Assembly: GCF_000526215.1 (NCBI RefSeq)
Contig: NZ_JAFQ01000004.1
Span: forward strand, 6,200,001-6,264,000
Source: Nocardia sp. BMG51109
Lineage (GTDB): Bacteria > Actinomycetota > Actinomycetes > Mycobacteriales > Mycobacteriaceae
DNA: 64,000 nt
Direction: 5' to 3'
Under the pieces are notes generated by a model. It had not been told where the DNA came from. It made no database searches and worked only from the letters and a program-made list of their open reading frames with translations. Made by a program: the position numbers and the translations under genes. Positions 1-9,827 of this stretch are shown here, in pieces. Numbering within the stretch: the stretch's first letter is position 1; every line of letters begins with the position of its first letter.

Positions 1-305
1 CAAGGACACTGGTACGCCCGGTGCGCGCTGTGCCGTGCTGCTCTCGAATCACCGCGCAGGATACGGAAATTCACCGTGTCCCGGCCGACTGCGGCAGCAC
101 GTTCGCCTGCACCCGCCGCGGATGATCGTCGGCGCGGTGGTGCGCACCATTGCGGTATGCGGCTCTGCCCCTGCGGATTCCGGCGGCGGGGCTCGGGTAG
201 GCCGGGCTACTGCCGGAGGTCGGCAGTGGGGCACGACAGGGCGGGGCCGTTCTGCGGCGGGCTGCGACCGGTTGTGCGGTGGTGAGGGTCAGGGTGTGGC
301 CAGGG
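1..305. other. Left edge without a supported gene
   Basis: Short open frames run through this stretch on both strands, but none has a recognisable domain, a convincing ribosome binding site or typical codon bias. A truncated gene entering from the left cannot be excluded. Confidence 0.4.
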
Positions 306-1982
306 TCACGGGGTGGTGAGGGCCTGGTTGATGGCGGTGCCGAAGGTGAGGTCGTTGGAGGTGGCCAGGCGGGTGTAGCTGCCGCCGGTCTGCTGGGCCA
401 GGGTCTGCAGGGTCGGGGTGCCCTGGCCGCCGACGACGATCACATCGATGCGGACCGGATGGGCGGGGTCGGTGGCGGCGGTGATGTCGGAGATCAGCTT
501 GTCGCCGGAGATGGACGAATCGTCGTTCGGCCCGCCCGTGATCAGCAGCAGCTTGTTGCTCCGGTCCTGGGCGTGGCCGGTGACCGCGCTGCGGTAGGCC
601 GCCTCCAGCGCCGGGTACGTGCGGTCGGTGCTGCTGGACGTGGCGGTGACATTGCCCAGCGACTCGAGCAGCTCGGTGCGGTGCTGCTGATCCAGCGGCG
701 CGGTCTCGGAGAGGACCTGGTACGGGTTGCCGCCGCCCTGGCCGCCGGCGTAGGTCCACACGCCGAGCCCGAAGTTCGGGGGCATGGTGTCCATCGTCGA
801 CTGCAGCGCGCCGAGGGCGTTGTTCAGGCGGCTGAGCGAACCGTCGGTGGCGCCCATGGCGGCCGACGTGTCCAGGAGGACCGTCGACTGCACGCCCAGT
901 ACGGGATTGGCCAGCACCGATTTCACCTGGTCCAGCGCCGACCTGGGCGGGACGGGGGCGGGGGTGGGCAGCGCGCCCTCGAAGCCGTTGTCGGTGAACA
1001 GCTTCTGCTGTTCGGGTGCGCGCAGGTACTCGGCGAAGATTCCGGCGATCAGGTTCTGCGTCCGGTCGACCCAGGAACCGGTCAGCACGGCGGCGGGATA
1101 GTCGGCCACCGGTAGCTTCGCGCCGTCCGGCCGGAACGCGGTCGCACCGCCCGACGCCTTCAGTTGCTGCTCGGTAACCGGCGTGGCGTGGATCGCGTCG
1201 GAGGCGCCGCCCGGTGCGCCGACGAGGCTCGCCGGCGCGCCCGAATTGTCGTCGGAGCGGGGTGCGCCGGCGGTCAGCCGGGAGATCGCCGAGACCACCT
1301 GACCGGAGTGGGCGCCCTCGTCGTCGAGCGGATCGGCGCCCGAGACGTTCGAGCCGACCGCCAGCAGGGCGGCGAGGGTGTTGTCGCCGGCGGGCACCGC
1401 CATGCGCAGCCCGCCCCAGCCGTCGAGCCCGATCTCGTCCAGCGAACCCTGCTGCAGCCTGGGCAGATCCGACCAGCCGATCTTGGCCTGCTCCAGCGAC
1501 TTGCGCAGCTGCTCCGGCACCGCGAGCACGATCGGACTGGAGGCGATGGACGCGGGAGCCCCCTCGACCAGTCCCGGCACCCGCATCTGCTCGACCGAAC
1601 GCGACGAGTCGGCGATCCACAGCGCCGGCTGCGGTCCCAGCCTCGGATCCCACTTGCCGGAGGCGAACGCGCCCATCACGGCCGCGGACGGCTGCACGGC
1701 GACGGCCACCGATACACAGTGGTCGCGCACGTTCGGCTCGGTGGCGTTGTAGCGCTCGGCGGCGGTCCGCACCGGTGTGGCGATCTCGGGGTCGACGGTC
1801 ACCGCCAGCGTCGTCTCACCCTCGACGCATTCGCCGGCCGCGCTGCGATCCGACGAGGCGGAGTGCCCGCTCAACCAGAACCAGCCGCCCACCGCGGCGA
1901 CCAGGAGCAGCCCCGCCACCACGGAGGCGACGAGGCCCTTACTGACGCCCCGCGAACTGCTGGCGCTGCGATGTGTACCCAC
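306..1982 (-). CDS. Membrane-anchored substrate-binding/VWA domain protein
   Basis: A 558-residue protein with a basic N-terminus and one hydrophobic segment (about residues 17-37), so it is predicted to be anchored with its bulk outside the membrane. The first half resembles extracellular solute-binding proteins. The C-terminal part, from about residue 365, is a von Willebrand factor A domain. The metal-site motif there reads D371-T-S373-A-A375 rather than the usual DxSxS, so the metal site may be altered. Similar VWA/substrate-binding proteins are common in Nocardia and Mycobacterium, but their role is not established. It stands alone in its orientation next to the WhiB unit. The ATG lies at the divergence from an open region. 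Domain assignment is from sequence pattern; function is unknown. Confidence 0.8.
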   Translation of the reverse strand: MGTHRSASSSRGVSKGLVASVVAGLLLVAAVGGWFWLSGHSASSDRSAAGECVEGETTLAVTVDPEIATPVRTAAERYNATEPNVRDHCVSVAVAVQPSAAVMGAFASGKWDPRLGPQPALWIADSSRSVEQMRVPGLVEGAPASIASSPIVLAVPEQLRKSLEQAKIGWSDLPRLQQGSLDEIGLDGWGGLRMAVPAGDNTLAALLAVGSNVSGADPLDDEGAHSGQVVSAISRLTAGAPRSDDNSGAPASLVGAPGGASDAIHATPVTEQQLKASGGATAFRPDGAKLPVADYPAAVLTGSWVDRTQNLIAGIFAEYLRAPEQQKLFTDNGFEGALPTPAPVPPRSALDQVKSVLANPVLGVQSTVLLDTSAAMGATDGSLSRLNNALGALQSTMDTMPPNFGLGVWTYAGGQGGGNPYQVLSETAPLDQQHRTELLESLGNVTATSSSTDRTYPALEAAYRSAVTGHAQDRSNKLLLITGGPNDDSSISGDKLISDITAATDPAHPVRIDVIVVGGQGTPTLQTLAQQTGGSYTRLATSNDLTFGTAINQALTTP

Positions 1983-2103
1983 GAGGCAACAGTCTATGGT
2001 GACGCGGAGTTTGCCCCCTGGGCACCCGATCAGGAGAAGTCACCGAGGCGGGCGGCGGGAAATGTGGTCGGCGACGGTGCGTGGCGATGACCCGCCGAAA
2101 CAT

Positions 2104-2137
2104 CACCGCCCCGGCGTCGGGTGACGCCGGGGCGGTG
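2104..2137 (-). terminator. Hairpin terminator after whiB-like gene
   Basis: A perfect 15-bp stem (2104-2118 with 2123-2137) closes a GGGT loop. It lies 37 bp beyond the WhiB stop and is followed on the minus strand by a T-containing stretch, so it is a likely intrinsic terminator for the minus-strand unit. Confidence 0.65.
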
Positions 2138-2173
2138 CCGGGGTGGCCGAGATCACCAGTGGATCAGCGGAGA

Positions 2174-2437
2174 TCACTCGCGGATCATGCGGCCGCGGTC
2201 GTACTCGTGGCCGCCCCACACGCCGGACTGACCGGTGGTGCCGGCGAACTCGCCGCACTGGCGGCGGATCGGGCAGCCCGCGCAGACACCGCGCGCGTAC
2301 GCGAAGTCCTGCGACGGGTACGGGAACCACGCGTCGTGGTTCGGGTCACCCTTGCAGGCGGCCCCCTCCCAGCTCTGCGAGTCCGAGAGCGGGAGCAGAT
2401 CCACCAGGGTCAGCTCCTCCTGCACTGCGATCGTCAT
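2174..2437 (-). CDS. WhiB-family iron-sulfur regulator
   Basis: An 87-residue protein with the WhiB signature: four cysteines (C28, C52, C55, C61; CxxC followed five residues later by C) expected to bind a [4Fe-4S] cluster, then a GVWGG turn at residues 72-76 and a short basic tail. WhiB proteins are actinobacterial redox-sensing transcription factors that act with the housekeeping sigma factor. This one is short, with little beyond the cluster and turn, like minimal or phage-encoded forms. An AAGGAGGGA ribosome binding site precedes the ATG. It is the last gene of a minus-strand unit, 25 bp after an HNH endonuclease gene. Subclass is not assigned. Confidence 0.9.
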   Translation of the reverse strand: MTIAVQEELTLVDLLPLSDSQSWEGAACKGDPNHDAWFPYPSQDFAYARGVCAGCPIRRQCGEFAGTTGQSGVWGGHEYDRGRMIRE

Positions 2438-2462
2438 ATCGGATCCCTCCTTCCTCGGGGTC

Positions 2463-3014
2463 TCAGGTGGCGGCCAGGTCCTTCCAGATCCGCCGTTGTG
2501 TCTTCTCGATGTCGTTGGGGGCCTTGGGCTCCCACAGCAGCCGCAGCCCGGCCTCGGCCGGTGTGCGATCCGCCTTGCGCGTGTTGCACGGGCCGCACGC
2601 GGCGATCAGGTTGCTCCACGTGTTCGGCCCGCCCCGGCTGCGCGGCCGGATGTGGTCGACGGTGTTCGCCCACCGCGCGCAGTACCCGCACCGGTGGTTG
2701 TCACGCCGCAGCACGCCGGCGAGCGTGGCGCGGCTGTCGTCGTGCACCAGCACCCGATGCTCGAGGTAGACGTAGCGCAGCAGCCGAATCGTCTGCGGCA
2801 GAGCGATTTCCAGATGCTTGGAGCGAATCGGGAAGTGCGGCTCCCGCGCGGCGACCGTCTCGGCGGTGCCGGTGATGAGCAGCACCACCGCGCGGTCGGC
2901 GCCGATGTCGGTGAGCGCCTCGTAGGAGGCGTTGAGCACCAGCACGCCGGTGTGTATCCAGTTGTCGGGTGTGGGGGCTGCGTCGGCAGCGCGGCGGAAC
3001 TGCATGGGTGTCAC
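2463..3014 (-). CDS. HNH endonuclease
   Basis: A 183-residue protein. The C-terminal half carries a zinc-ribbon HNH nuclease fold: CGYC, then TVDHIRPRSRGG with the catalytic His, SNLIAACGPCNTRK with the second cysteine pair, and a conserved tail ending in WKDLAAT. The N-terminal ~80 residues are not catalytic. Similar proteins occur across Nocardia and Mycobacterium, usually of unknown biological role, with homing or phage-derived origin a possibility. The frame opens with GTG (3014), and an internal ATG three codons later (3005) is an alternative. It sits between a small basic protein and a WhiB gene with short gaps, which suggests one transcript. Confidence 0.85.
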   Translation of the reverse strand: MTPMQFRRAADAAPTPDNWIHTGVLVLNASYEALTDIGADRAVVLLITGTAETVAAREPHFPIRSKHLEIALPQTIRLLRYVYLEHRVLVHDDSRATLAGVLRRDNHRCGYCARWANTVDHIRPRSRGGPNTWSNLIAACGPCNTRKADRTPAEAGLRLLWEPKAPNDIEKTQRRIWKDLAAT

Positions 3015-3059
3015 CAGGTTTCGGGAGGGAGAGGGCGGATCGGGGGAGCGGGAGCAGGA

Positions 3060-3191
3060 TCAGAGCTCGCCCGGGAGGTGGCCGGTTGTACGGCCGTCGT
3101 CCGTCAGGGCGCTCGGCATTCGCCGCATGAGCTTCGAAAGCCGCTGCCCGGCAATGCTGTTCGCCGCCGCGCCGATCGTCTCGGGGTACAT
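3060..3191 (-). CDS. Small hypothetical protein upstream of HNH endonuclease
   Basis: A 43-residue protein beginning MYPETIGAAANS, with a basic central segment (QRLSKLMRRM). This start is chosen because a very strong AAGGAGGAGG ribosome binding site lies 7 nt upstream of its ATG. A longer reading of 70 residues, from the ATG at 3272, has no ribosome binding site and would need leaderless initiation. It is the first gene of a probable three-gene unit with HNH and WhiB. No family recognised. Confidence 0.55.
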   Translation of the reverse strand: MYPETIGAAANSIAGQRLSKLMRRMPSALTDDGRTTGHLPGEL

Positions 3192-3509
3192 CGGGCCACC
3201 TCCTCCTTCCTGGTGTCGTGATTCGTCGAAAGGCCTCGGCCCCAGAGGGAGCCGATTGATCATCGTCTTCATGGTGACACAGCGTTACCGCCGCTGTCGG
3301 GTCAATTTTCGGCAACGACGGCCGGTGCGCGACGAGTGGGGACTTGCTGTCGGGGATTTCAACGTGGGAGTGCGCGGGTTTGTTCCGGGAGGCGAAGAAT
3401 GCGCCGACGTGTTCCGCGCCACGATTTCCGCGCGCGAACGGGCGTTCGGCGCGTGGGTGAAGATGCGGATGCCCCAGGTGCCGGCGGTGTTTCGGCTACT
3501 CGGAAACCC

Positions 3510-3722
3510 TCAGGTGGCGAGCCAGTGTTCGATGTCGTCGAGCTGGGTGGCGGAGTAAATGCCGTCCCCGTCGGCGGCGTCGACGAGCCGCCACTCGTAC
3601 GGCGCGACGGGACTGCGCACCAGGCGATAGCCCGCCCGGGCCGCGCGGGCGGTGAGTTCCCGGATGCGGGCGGACGCCGGATCGGGTGAAACCGGGTGCA
3701 GATGTCGTTCCCGATGATTCAT
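3510..3722 (-). CDS. Small hypothetical protein
   Basis: A 70-residue charged protein beginning MNHRERHLHP and ending ATQLDDIEHWLAT. The middle (RELTARAARAGYRLVRSP ... EWRLVDA) looks like a small alpha/beta domain with well-conserved aromatic positions. The frame continues upstream to 4040, but the extension is Arg/Ser-rich without typical codon bias. The ATG at 3722 has a GGGGAAG ribosome binding site. No family recognised. It is monocistronic and away from neighbours. Confidence 0.55.
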   Translation of the reverse strand: MNHRERHLHPVSPDPASARIRELTARAARAGYRLVRSPVAPYEWRLVDAADGDGIYSATQLDDIEHWLAT

Positions 3723-4096
3723 CGGAGCTTCCCCACGTGTGAGCTTGCGGACGGAATCGGATCGATGCGTCCGGCCGCGCCGATGCGGTGAACGCCGTCT
3801 GCTGGCGGGTGCGGTCGTGGTGTGATGCGGTTGCATCCGGAGACATTCGGACTTCGCGGCCCGCACCCGCGGCGTTACGCACCCTGTCGCTACTGGTAGA
3901 CACCGCCGATCTCCGCCCGGCCGTAGCCACGAGTCACCGACGTGACGTCGGCGCAGCGTCGACCGGATCCGCGCGCCCGCAAGGGACCAGGTGGCCGCGG
4001 TCAGCGCGTGGGGTTGTGAGCACTGCCACGCGCAGACCAACGGCCTCGGTCACAGGTCAACCCTGCTGAAGTAATTCAGCAGGTCACGGAACAGAG
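3723..4096. other. Intergenic gap with a tetR-side hairpin
   Basis: No gene supported. Near its right end a perfect 9-bp hairpin (4062-4070 with 4075-4083, loop GTAA) lies just beyond the stop of the minus-strand TetR gene and may terminate it. The rest is featureless apart from a short CGACGT/ACGTCG palindrome near 3937. Confidence 0.45.
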
Positions 4097-4666
4097 CTAC
4101 GCGTCCGGTGAACGGCTCAGTCCCGCCACGGTCAGCCGGAACAGCCGGTCCGCCGCGGACGCGGAGTCGGCGTGGTGCTCGGTGGCCAGGGTGATACCGA
4201 CGATGAGCGTGATCAGTTCCGCGACAGTGATATTCGCGGCGATCGCCCCGTCCTGTGCGGCGCGGTGCAGCAGCGGTTCCCCGGCCTGTTCCAGCGCCGC
4301 CGAGCAGGCGTTGTCGTGCGCCGGATCGGATTCGGCGGCATAGGTCAGCGCGGCCGCGAGTCCGCGGGCGGTGACGCAGTAGGTGACGACCTCGCTCAGC
4401 CATGTCAGGAGTGCGTCGCGGCTGTCGCCCTCGCCGGTCAGGTCGCGGGCGCGGGCGCACAGCGCCTCGATCCGTTTCCGGGACACCGCCTCCAGCAGCG
4501 CGTAGCGGGTGGGGAAGTGCCGGCGCACCGTCGCCGAACCCACGCCCGCGGTCCGCGCGATCTGTTCCAGCGAGGCGTCGGCGCCGTGCGCCGCGACCTC
4601 CTCCTCGGCCACGGCGAGGATGCGCGAGTAGTTGCGCCGGGCGTCGGCGCGCTGGTGGTCGGGCAT
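4097..4666 (-). CDS. TetR-family repressor divergent from NmrA-like gene
   Basis: A 189-residue TetR/AcrR regulator. The N-terminal helix-turn-helix lies around residues 20-65 (SLEQIARTAGVGSATVRRHF), followed by a helical ligand-binding domain. The SD-poor upstream part of the frame runs through the operator region, so the start is placed at the ATG at 4666 (MPDHQRADARR). It is divergent from the NmrA-like gene. Two copies of a palindrome occupy the 98-bp gap, so it very likely represses both itself and its neighbour. The ligand is unknown. Confidence 0.88.
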   Translation of the reverse strand: MPDHQRADARRNYSRILAVAEEEVAAHGADASLEQIARTAGVGSATVRRHFPTRYALLEAVSRKRIEALCARARDLTGEGDSRDALLTWLSEVVTYCVTARGLAAALTYAAESDPAHDNACSAALEQAGEPLLHRAAQDGAIAANITVAELITLIVGITLATEHHADSASAADRLFRLTVAGLSRSPDA

Positions 4667-4683
4667 GTCATCTCCGAGGTTGC

Positions 4684-4740
4684 TAAGTGGCGGGCCCCGC
4701 CGTATCGTACCCGAAGGTAAATGGCGGACCCCGCCATTTA
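4684..4740. promoter_or_regulatory. Paired TetR operators in divergent promoter
   Basis: The sequence 4718-4740 is a perfect palindrome with 10-bp arms (TAAATGGCGG and CCGCCATTTA) around ACC. A second, less perfect copy (TAAGTGGCGG, GCC, CCGCCGTATC) lies at 4684-4706, with centres 34 bp apart. Both sit between the TetR and NmrA-like starts and would block both promoters. Identity as the TetR operator is inferred from position and symmetry. Confidence 0.8.
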
Positions 4741-4764
4741 GCTTCGAGTGTCTGAGGAGTAGCA

Positions 4765-5721
4765 ATGTCCGGAGATTCCGCGCCCGTTCTGGTCACCGGC
4801 GCCACCGGTAGGCAGGGCGGGGCCACCGCCCGAGCGCTGCGCGCGGCCGGCGTTCCCGTGCGCGCCCTGGTGCGCGATCCGGGCACCGACCGGGCGAAGG
4901 CCGTCGAGGCGCTCGGCGTCGAACTGGTCACCGGTGATCTCCGCGATCGCGATTCGGTGGTCCGCGCCGCCGAGGGTGCCCGCGCCGTCTTCTCCGTGCA
5001 GATGCCGGCCGTGACGGCGGCGGGTGTCGACTTCGACGACGAGGTGGTGCAGGGTGCCACGCTCATCGAGGGAGCGAGGGCCGCCGGGGTGCCGCAGTTC
5101 GTGCACACCTCCGTCAGCGGCGCGGGTCAGCACGCCGAGGAACCCGGTTGGGTGCCGGGCCGCTGGTCGGTGGAGACGTCCTTCGGCGCCAAGGTCGCGA
5201 TTCAGGACCGGGTCCGCGCCGCCGGTTTTCCGCGGTGGACGATTCTGAAGCCCGGTTTCTTCATGGAGAACTTCCTGCCGTCCATGGCCTTCCTGTTCCC
5301 GCGCGGTATCGAGGGCGGGCTGGTGAGTGTGCTGAACCCCGGGACCCGGCTGTCGGTGGCCGCGGTGGACGATATCGGCCGGGCCGCCGCGGCGGCGCTC
5401 ACGGCGCCGGAGCGGTTCGACGGGGTGGAGTTGGAGTTCGCGAGCGACTACCTCTCGATGACGGAGATCGCCGACATCCTTTCGCACGCCCTGGGTACCC
5501 CGCTGTCCGCGCCGGATATGACCGAACAGCAGGCCACGGCCGCCGGAATGCCGCCGATGGGCGCCGCGCACGAGTGGCTGAACGTGGCCGGACAGCCCGC
5601 TCGCCCGCAGTATGCGCAAGAGTTCGGCGTCCCGCTCACCGGTTTCGCGGAGTGGTCTCGGGAACATATGCGGCCCTGGGCTTTCGGCGATCCGGATACC
5701 GGCAGCGGTGGCGGCCGGTAG
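4765..5721 (+). CDS. NmrA-family NAD(P)-binding protein
   Basis: A 318-residue Rossmann protein. The NAD(P)-binding loop is G12-A-T-G15-R-Q-G18 near the N-terminus, and the overall pattern matches the NmrA/HSCARG group of atypical short-chain dehydrogenases (VPQFVHTSVSGAG; LKPGFFMENFLP). Such proteins act as NAD(P)H sensors or reductases on quinones and small aldehydes, and the substrate here is not evident. A GAGGAG ribosome binding site precedes the ATG. It is controlled by the divergent TetR through the two palindromes upstream. It stands alone downstream. Confidence 0.85.
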   Translation: MSGDSAPVLVTGATGRQGGATARALRAAGVPVRALVRDPGTDRAKAVEALGVELVTGDLRDRDSVVRAAEGARAVFSVQMPAVTAAGVDFDDEVVQGATLIEGARAAGVPQFVHTSVSGAGQHAEEPGWVPGRWSVETSFGAKVAIQDRVRAAGFPRWTILKPGFFMENFLPSMAFLFPRGIEGGLVSVLNPGTRLSVAAVDDIGRAAAAALTAPERFDGVELEFASDYLSMTEIADILSHALGTPLSAPDMTEQQATAAGMPPMGAAHEWLNVAGQPARPQYAQEFGVPLTGFAEWSREHMRPWAFGDPDTGSGGGR

Positions 5722-5885
5722 CGCGGCCCCGCGATCGCCCTCCGGGGCGGTATCGGCGCGGCGTCCGTGCCGGAGTGCGGCTGTCGGCTTGACTGTGCCG
5801 TAGCGGCATGGTTTGGACTGTCGTGTGCGCCGGTGAGCTCGTGCCGGAGCGACCGGATACGCGGAACCGCCGAAGGGAGAACGCT

Positions 5886-6077
5886 ATGGCCGCGCAGTGG
5901 GAATACAAGGTGCTGACCTACAAGCTGAAGATGAAGGGCTTCGACTACGCCCGGATGGAGCAGGACCTCAACGACCTCGGCCGCGACGGCTGGGAAGCGC
6001 TGAGCACCCTCGCCCCGAGCTTCGGTTCGGGCCAGGCCATCGAGATAGCCGTCATTCTGAAGAAGCCCGGCGCCTGA
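5886..6077 (+). CDS. DUF4177 domain protein
   Basis: A 63-residue protein with the DUF4177 pattern: an opening strand (QWEYKVLTYKLK), a helix (ARMEQDLNDLGRDGWEAL) and a closing strand (IEIAVILKK). The family has a ferredoxin-like fold and no known function. The ATG at 5886 is preceded by AAGGGAG. An upstream in-frame extension lacks a ribosome binding site and is not included. It stands alone ahead of the rifamycin-responsive unit. Confidence 0.8.
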   Translation: MAAQWEYKVLTYKLKMKGFDYARMEQDLNDLGRDGWEALSTLAPSFGSGQAIEIAVILKKPGA

Positions 6078-6147
6078 ACCGGTTCGGCCGGACGAACTCC
6101 GGCCCGCCGCCGTTGTCCTCGTCCCCTTTCACCATATAGCGCACCGG

Positions 6148-6166
6148 GGGGCTTGCGGCAAGACCG
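6148..6166 (+). promoter_or_regulatory. Rifamycin-associated element (RAE)
   Basis: GGGGCTTGCGGCAAGACCG is a near-palindrome (GGGGCTTGC, G, GCAAGACCG). It matches the 19-bp rifamycin-associated element known upstream of rifamycin-inactivation genes (rox, rph, rgt, arr, helR) in actinomycetes, differing in the last positions. A possible -10 (TATAGC, 6135-6140) lies just upstream, placing the element over the likely transcription start. It precedes the PPOX gene and, through it, rox, and it predicts rifamycin-inducible expression. Confidence 0.85.
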
Positions 6167-6209
6167 GGGTGGTGGCGCAGAATCGTCGGCCGATGAAGAG
6201 GAGTTCTCC

Positions 6210-8118
<1,909 letters not shown>

Positions 8119-8239
8119 TTCGCCGGAGCGCCGCGGCTCGGCCCGGCATCCTGCGCGGGGCGCGCGCCGGCCGCACGTCGGTCCGGCGAAAGCGGCCCGT
8201 CGGCGCGGTGGGCGCGCTCACGCCGACCCGGACAACCAC

Positions 8240-8770
8240 CGTCGGACGAGGCCGGGCTTCTCGGGCCGCCGCGGCCGGTCTCGCCGTTGCCGAGGCGGCC
8301 GAGGATCGCGGTCATGAATTCCGCTGGTGCGGGCCGGGATCCGGGTCAGGCGGGCAGGTGCGGCCGGACCGGCGGTGAGCGCCACCGCGACCGCTCCGGC
8401 GACGCCCTCCGGATGCAGATGCGTCACCTGCGCCGATCGGACCGCCTCGGCGGCAATCCTTTCCGGATCGTCGGCGTAGAAGGCGCCGAGCGGGGCCACC
8501 CGCACGGCGGCGCCGTTGCCGCAGGAGCCCCGATGGCCGAACGCGGCCGCGGACACCTCCCGCCAAGGCGCGCCGTCCCGCATCCGATGAGTCCGCCGAG
8601 TGTCGAGAAACCGTAGTCACGGTGTGGCTGACACCGTTTCGCGAAGGCGGACGCGAGCCGATCCTGGTCGATCGCCCCGTGACCGCACGGTTCGTCGACC
8701 ACGGAGCAGGCCATCTCGGTGTCGTCGGTCCACTCCCACTGCCGGGCCGGGATATTGCCCGCCGCCAGTT
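8240..8770 (-). pseudogene. Broken ADP-ribosylglycohydrolase
   Basis: Three minus-strand fragments in different frames add up to part of an ADP-ribosylglycohydrolase (DraG/ARH). The first, near 8750-8590, has EWTDDTEMA (the metal-binding TDDT motif) and HRDYGFSTLGGL. The second, 8590-8330, has GAPWREVSAAAFG, GNGAAVRVAPLGAFYADDPERIA and VTHLHPEG. The third, from about 8315, has FMTAILGRLGNGE. Frame changes fall near 8590 (one base short) and near 8320. The N-terminal glycine-rich start of the family and the C-terminal metal motif are missing. The gene is therefore degraded rather than a single sequencing slip. It once lay directly downstream of rox on the opposite strand. Boundaries are approximate. 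Confidence 0.75.
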
Positions 8771-8838
8771 GCGGCTCATGACGGTTCTGTACTTCGTGCA
8801 CGGGTGACGGGAACGGCTCCGGCGCATCGTGTTTCGGG

Positions 8839-8872
8839 GGAGTGCGCCCCCGCCGGTAGGCGGGGGCACTCC
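8839..8872 (-). terminator. Terminator after flavodoxin-like gene
   Basis: A GC-rich hairpin pairs GGAGTGCGCCCCCGCC (8839-8854) with GGCGGGGGCACTCC (8859-8872), with a two-base bulge and GGTA loop. It lies about 12 bp past the stop of the minus-strand quinone-reductase-like gene. Confidence 0.65.
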
Positions 8873-8884
8873 GGCGCTCGCCGC

Positions 8885-9643
8885 TCAGGATGCGATGTGC
8901 AGGTCGAAGCCTGTGGCGCCGTTGCGTTCCCGGCCCGGCTCCAGCCGCAGGCTGCGATCGTAGTCGCCGCCGGACTGGGGGCGATAGGCGATCGGCTCGA
9001 TCTCGTCGAGCTGTGAAAGACGTTGCCGCAGTGCGTCCGCGACCTCCGCGAAGCGCCGATCGCTCACCCGGATCGCGCCGTACACCGGGAACGCCGGCAG
9101 CACATCCATGCCGGGGTAGTACAGAATGCCGTGGTTGATGGGATACAGCACATCGTCGAGGCGGCCGTTGATGCCGCGGTCGGAGTAGGCGGGCTCGCGG
9201 CCGCCGATCGAGACGACCACCATGGCCCGCTTGCCGCGCAGCACGCCGTCGCCGTAGCGGGGGAGGGCGTGGCCGCTGGCGCCGTAGGCGAAGCCGTTGG
9301 TGAGCACGCGGTCCACCCAGCCCTTCATGATCGCGGGCATGGCGAACCACCACAGCGGGAAGTGCAGGAGCACGGCGTCGGCCCACAGCAGTTTCTCCTG
9401 CTCGGCACGGATATCGGCGCCGAGCGACCCGGTCCGGTAGGCCTCGCCCGTGGCGAGCATGAAATTGGCCTCCTCGACCTCGCCGACATCGTCGGTGTCG
9501 GCCTGCGCCTTCCAGTCCATCGCGTACAGGTCGCTCACGACGACCTCGTGCCCGTCGGACCGGAGCTGTTGCACCGCAACGTCCTTCAGCGCGCCGGTCA
9601 GGGAGTCCGGTTTCGGATGCGCATACACGATCAGGATGTTCAT
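8885..9643 (-). CDS. NAD(P)H:quinone oxidoreductase, flavodoxin-like fold
   Basis: A 252-residue protein with the NQO1/MdaB-type flavodoxin-like fold. The FMN/FAD phosphate loop is in ILIVYAHPKPDSL, followed by LLWADAVLLHFPLWWFAMPAIMKGWVDRV, the core signature of the family, and then a glycine-rich GGREPAYSD loop. Such enzymes make two-electron reductions of quinones or nitro compounds and are often induced by electrophiles. The ATG at 9643 fits the family N-terminus; an in-frame TTG lies four codons upstream. It is transcribed alone, with a candidate operator palindrome upstream at 9664-9685 and a terminator downstream. Confidence 0.87.
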   Translation of the reverse strand: MNILIVYAHPKPDSLTGALKDVAVQQLRSDGHEVVVSDLYAMDWKAQADTDDVGEVEEANFMLATGEAYRTGSLGADIRAEQEKLLWADAVLLHFPLWWFAMPAIMKGWVDRVLTNGFAYGASGHALPRYGDGVLRGKRAMVVVSIGGREPAYSDRGINGRLDDVLYPINHGILYYPGMDVLPAFPVYGAIRVSDRRFAEVADALRQRLSQLDEIEPIAYRPQSGGDYDRSLRLEPGRERNGATGFDLHIAS

Positions 9644-9663
9644 ATCCGCTGCCAACCGGCATA

Positions 9664-9685
9664 CATATCGAAATATTCCGATGTG
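9664..9685. promoter_or_regulatory. Candidate operator upstream of quinone reductase gene
   Basis: CATATCG and CGATGTG (one mismatch to perfect symmetry) flank an AT-rich 8-bp centre, 21 bp upstream of the quinone-reductase ATG in an otherwise GC-rich region. The layout suggests a binding site for a MarR/HxlR/TetR-type regulator encoded elsewhere. Regulator unknown. Confidence 0.4.
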
Positions 9686-9728
9686 ACGAATTGTCCGGAT
9701 TCGCGTGGCGGCGGGCCGCTGCCGCAGC

Positions 9729-9757
9729 GTCCCCGGCGAACGTTCCTCGCCGGGGAC
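9729..9757 (-). terminator. Terminator after DUF4185 gene
   Basis: A perfect 11-bp stem, GTCCCCGGCGA (9729-9739) with TCGCCGGGGAC (9747-9757), lies about 70 bp past the stop of the DUF4185 gene on the same strand. Confidence 0.55.
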
Positions 9758-9827
9758 ACGGGTAGGCCGCTGTCGATCGACCCGCTCGCCGGGCGCAGCC
9801 GACCGAACGGTGATGCGCCCGCGGCGA

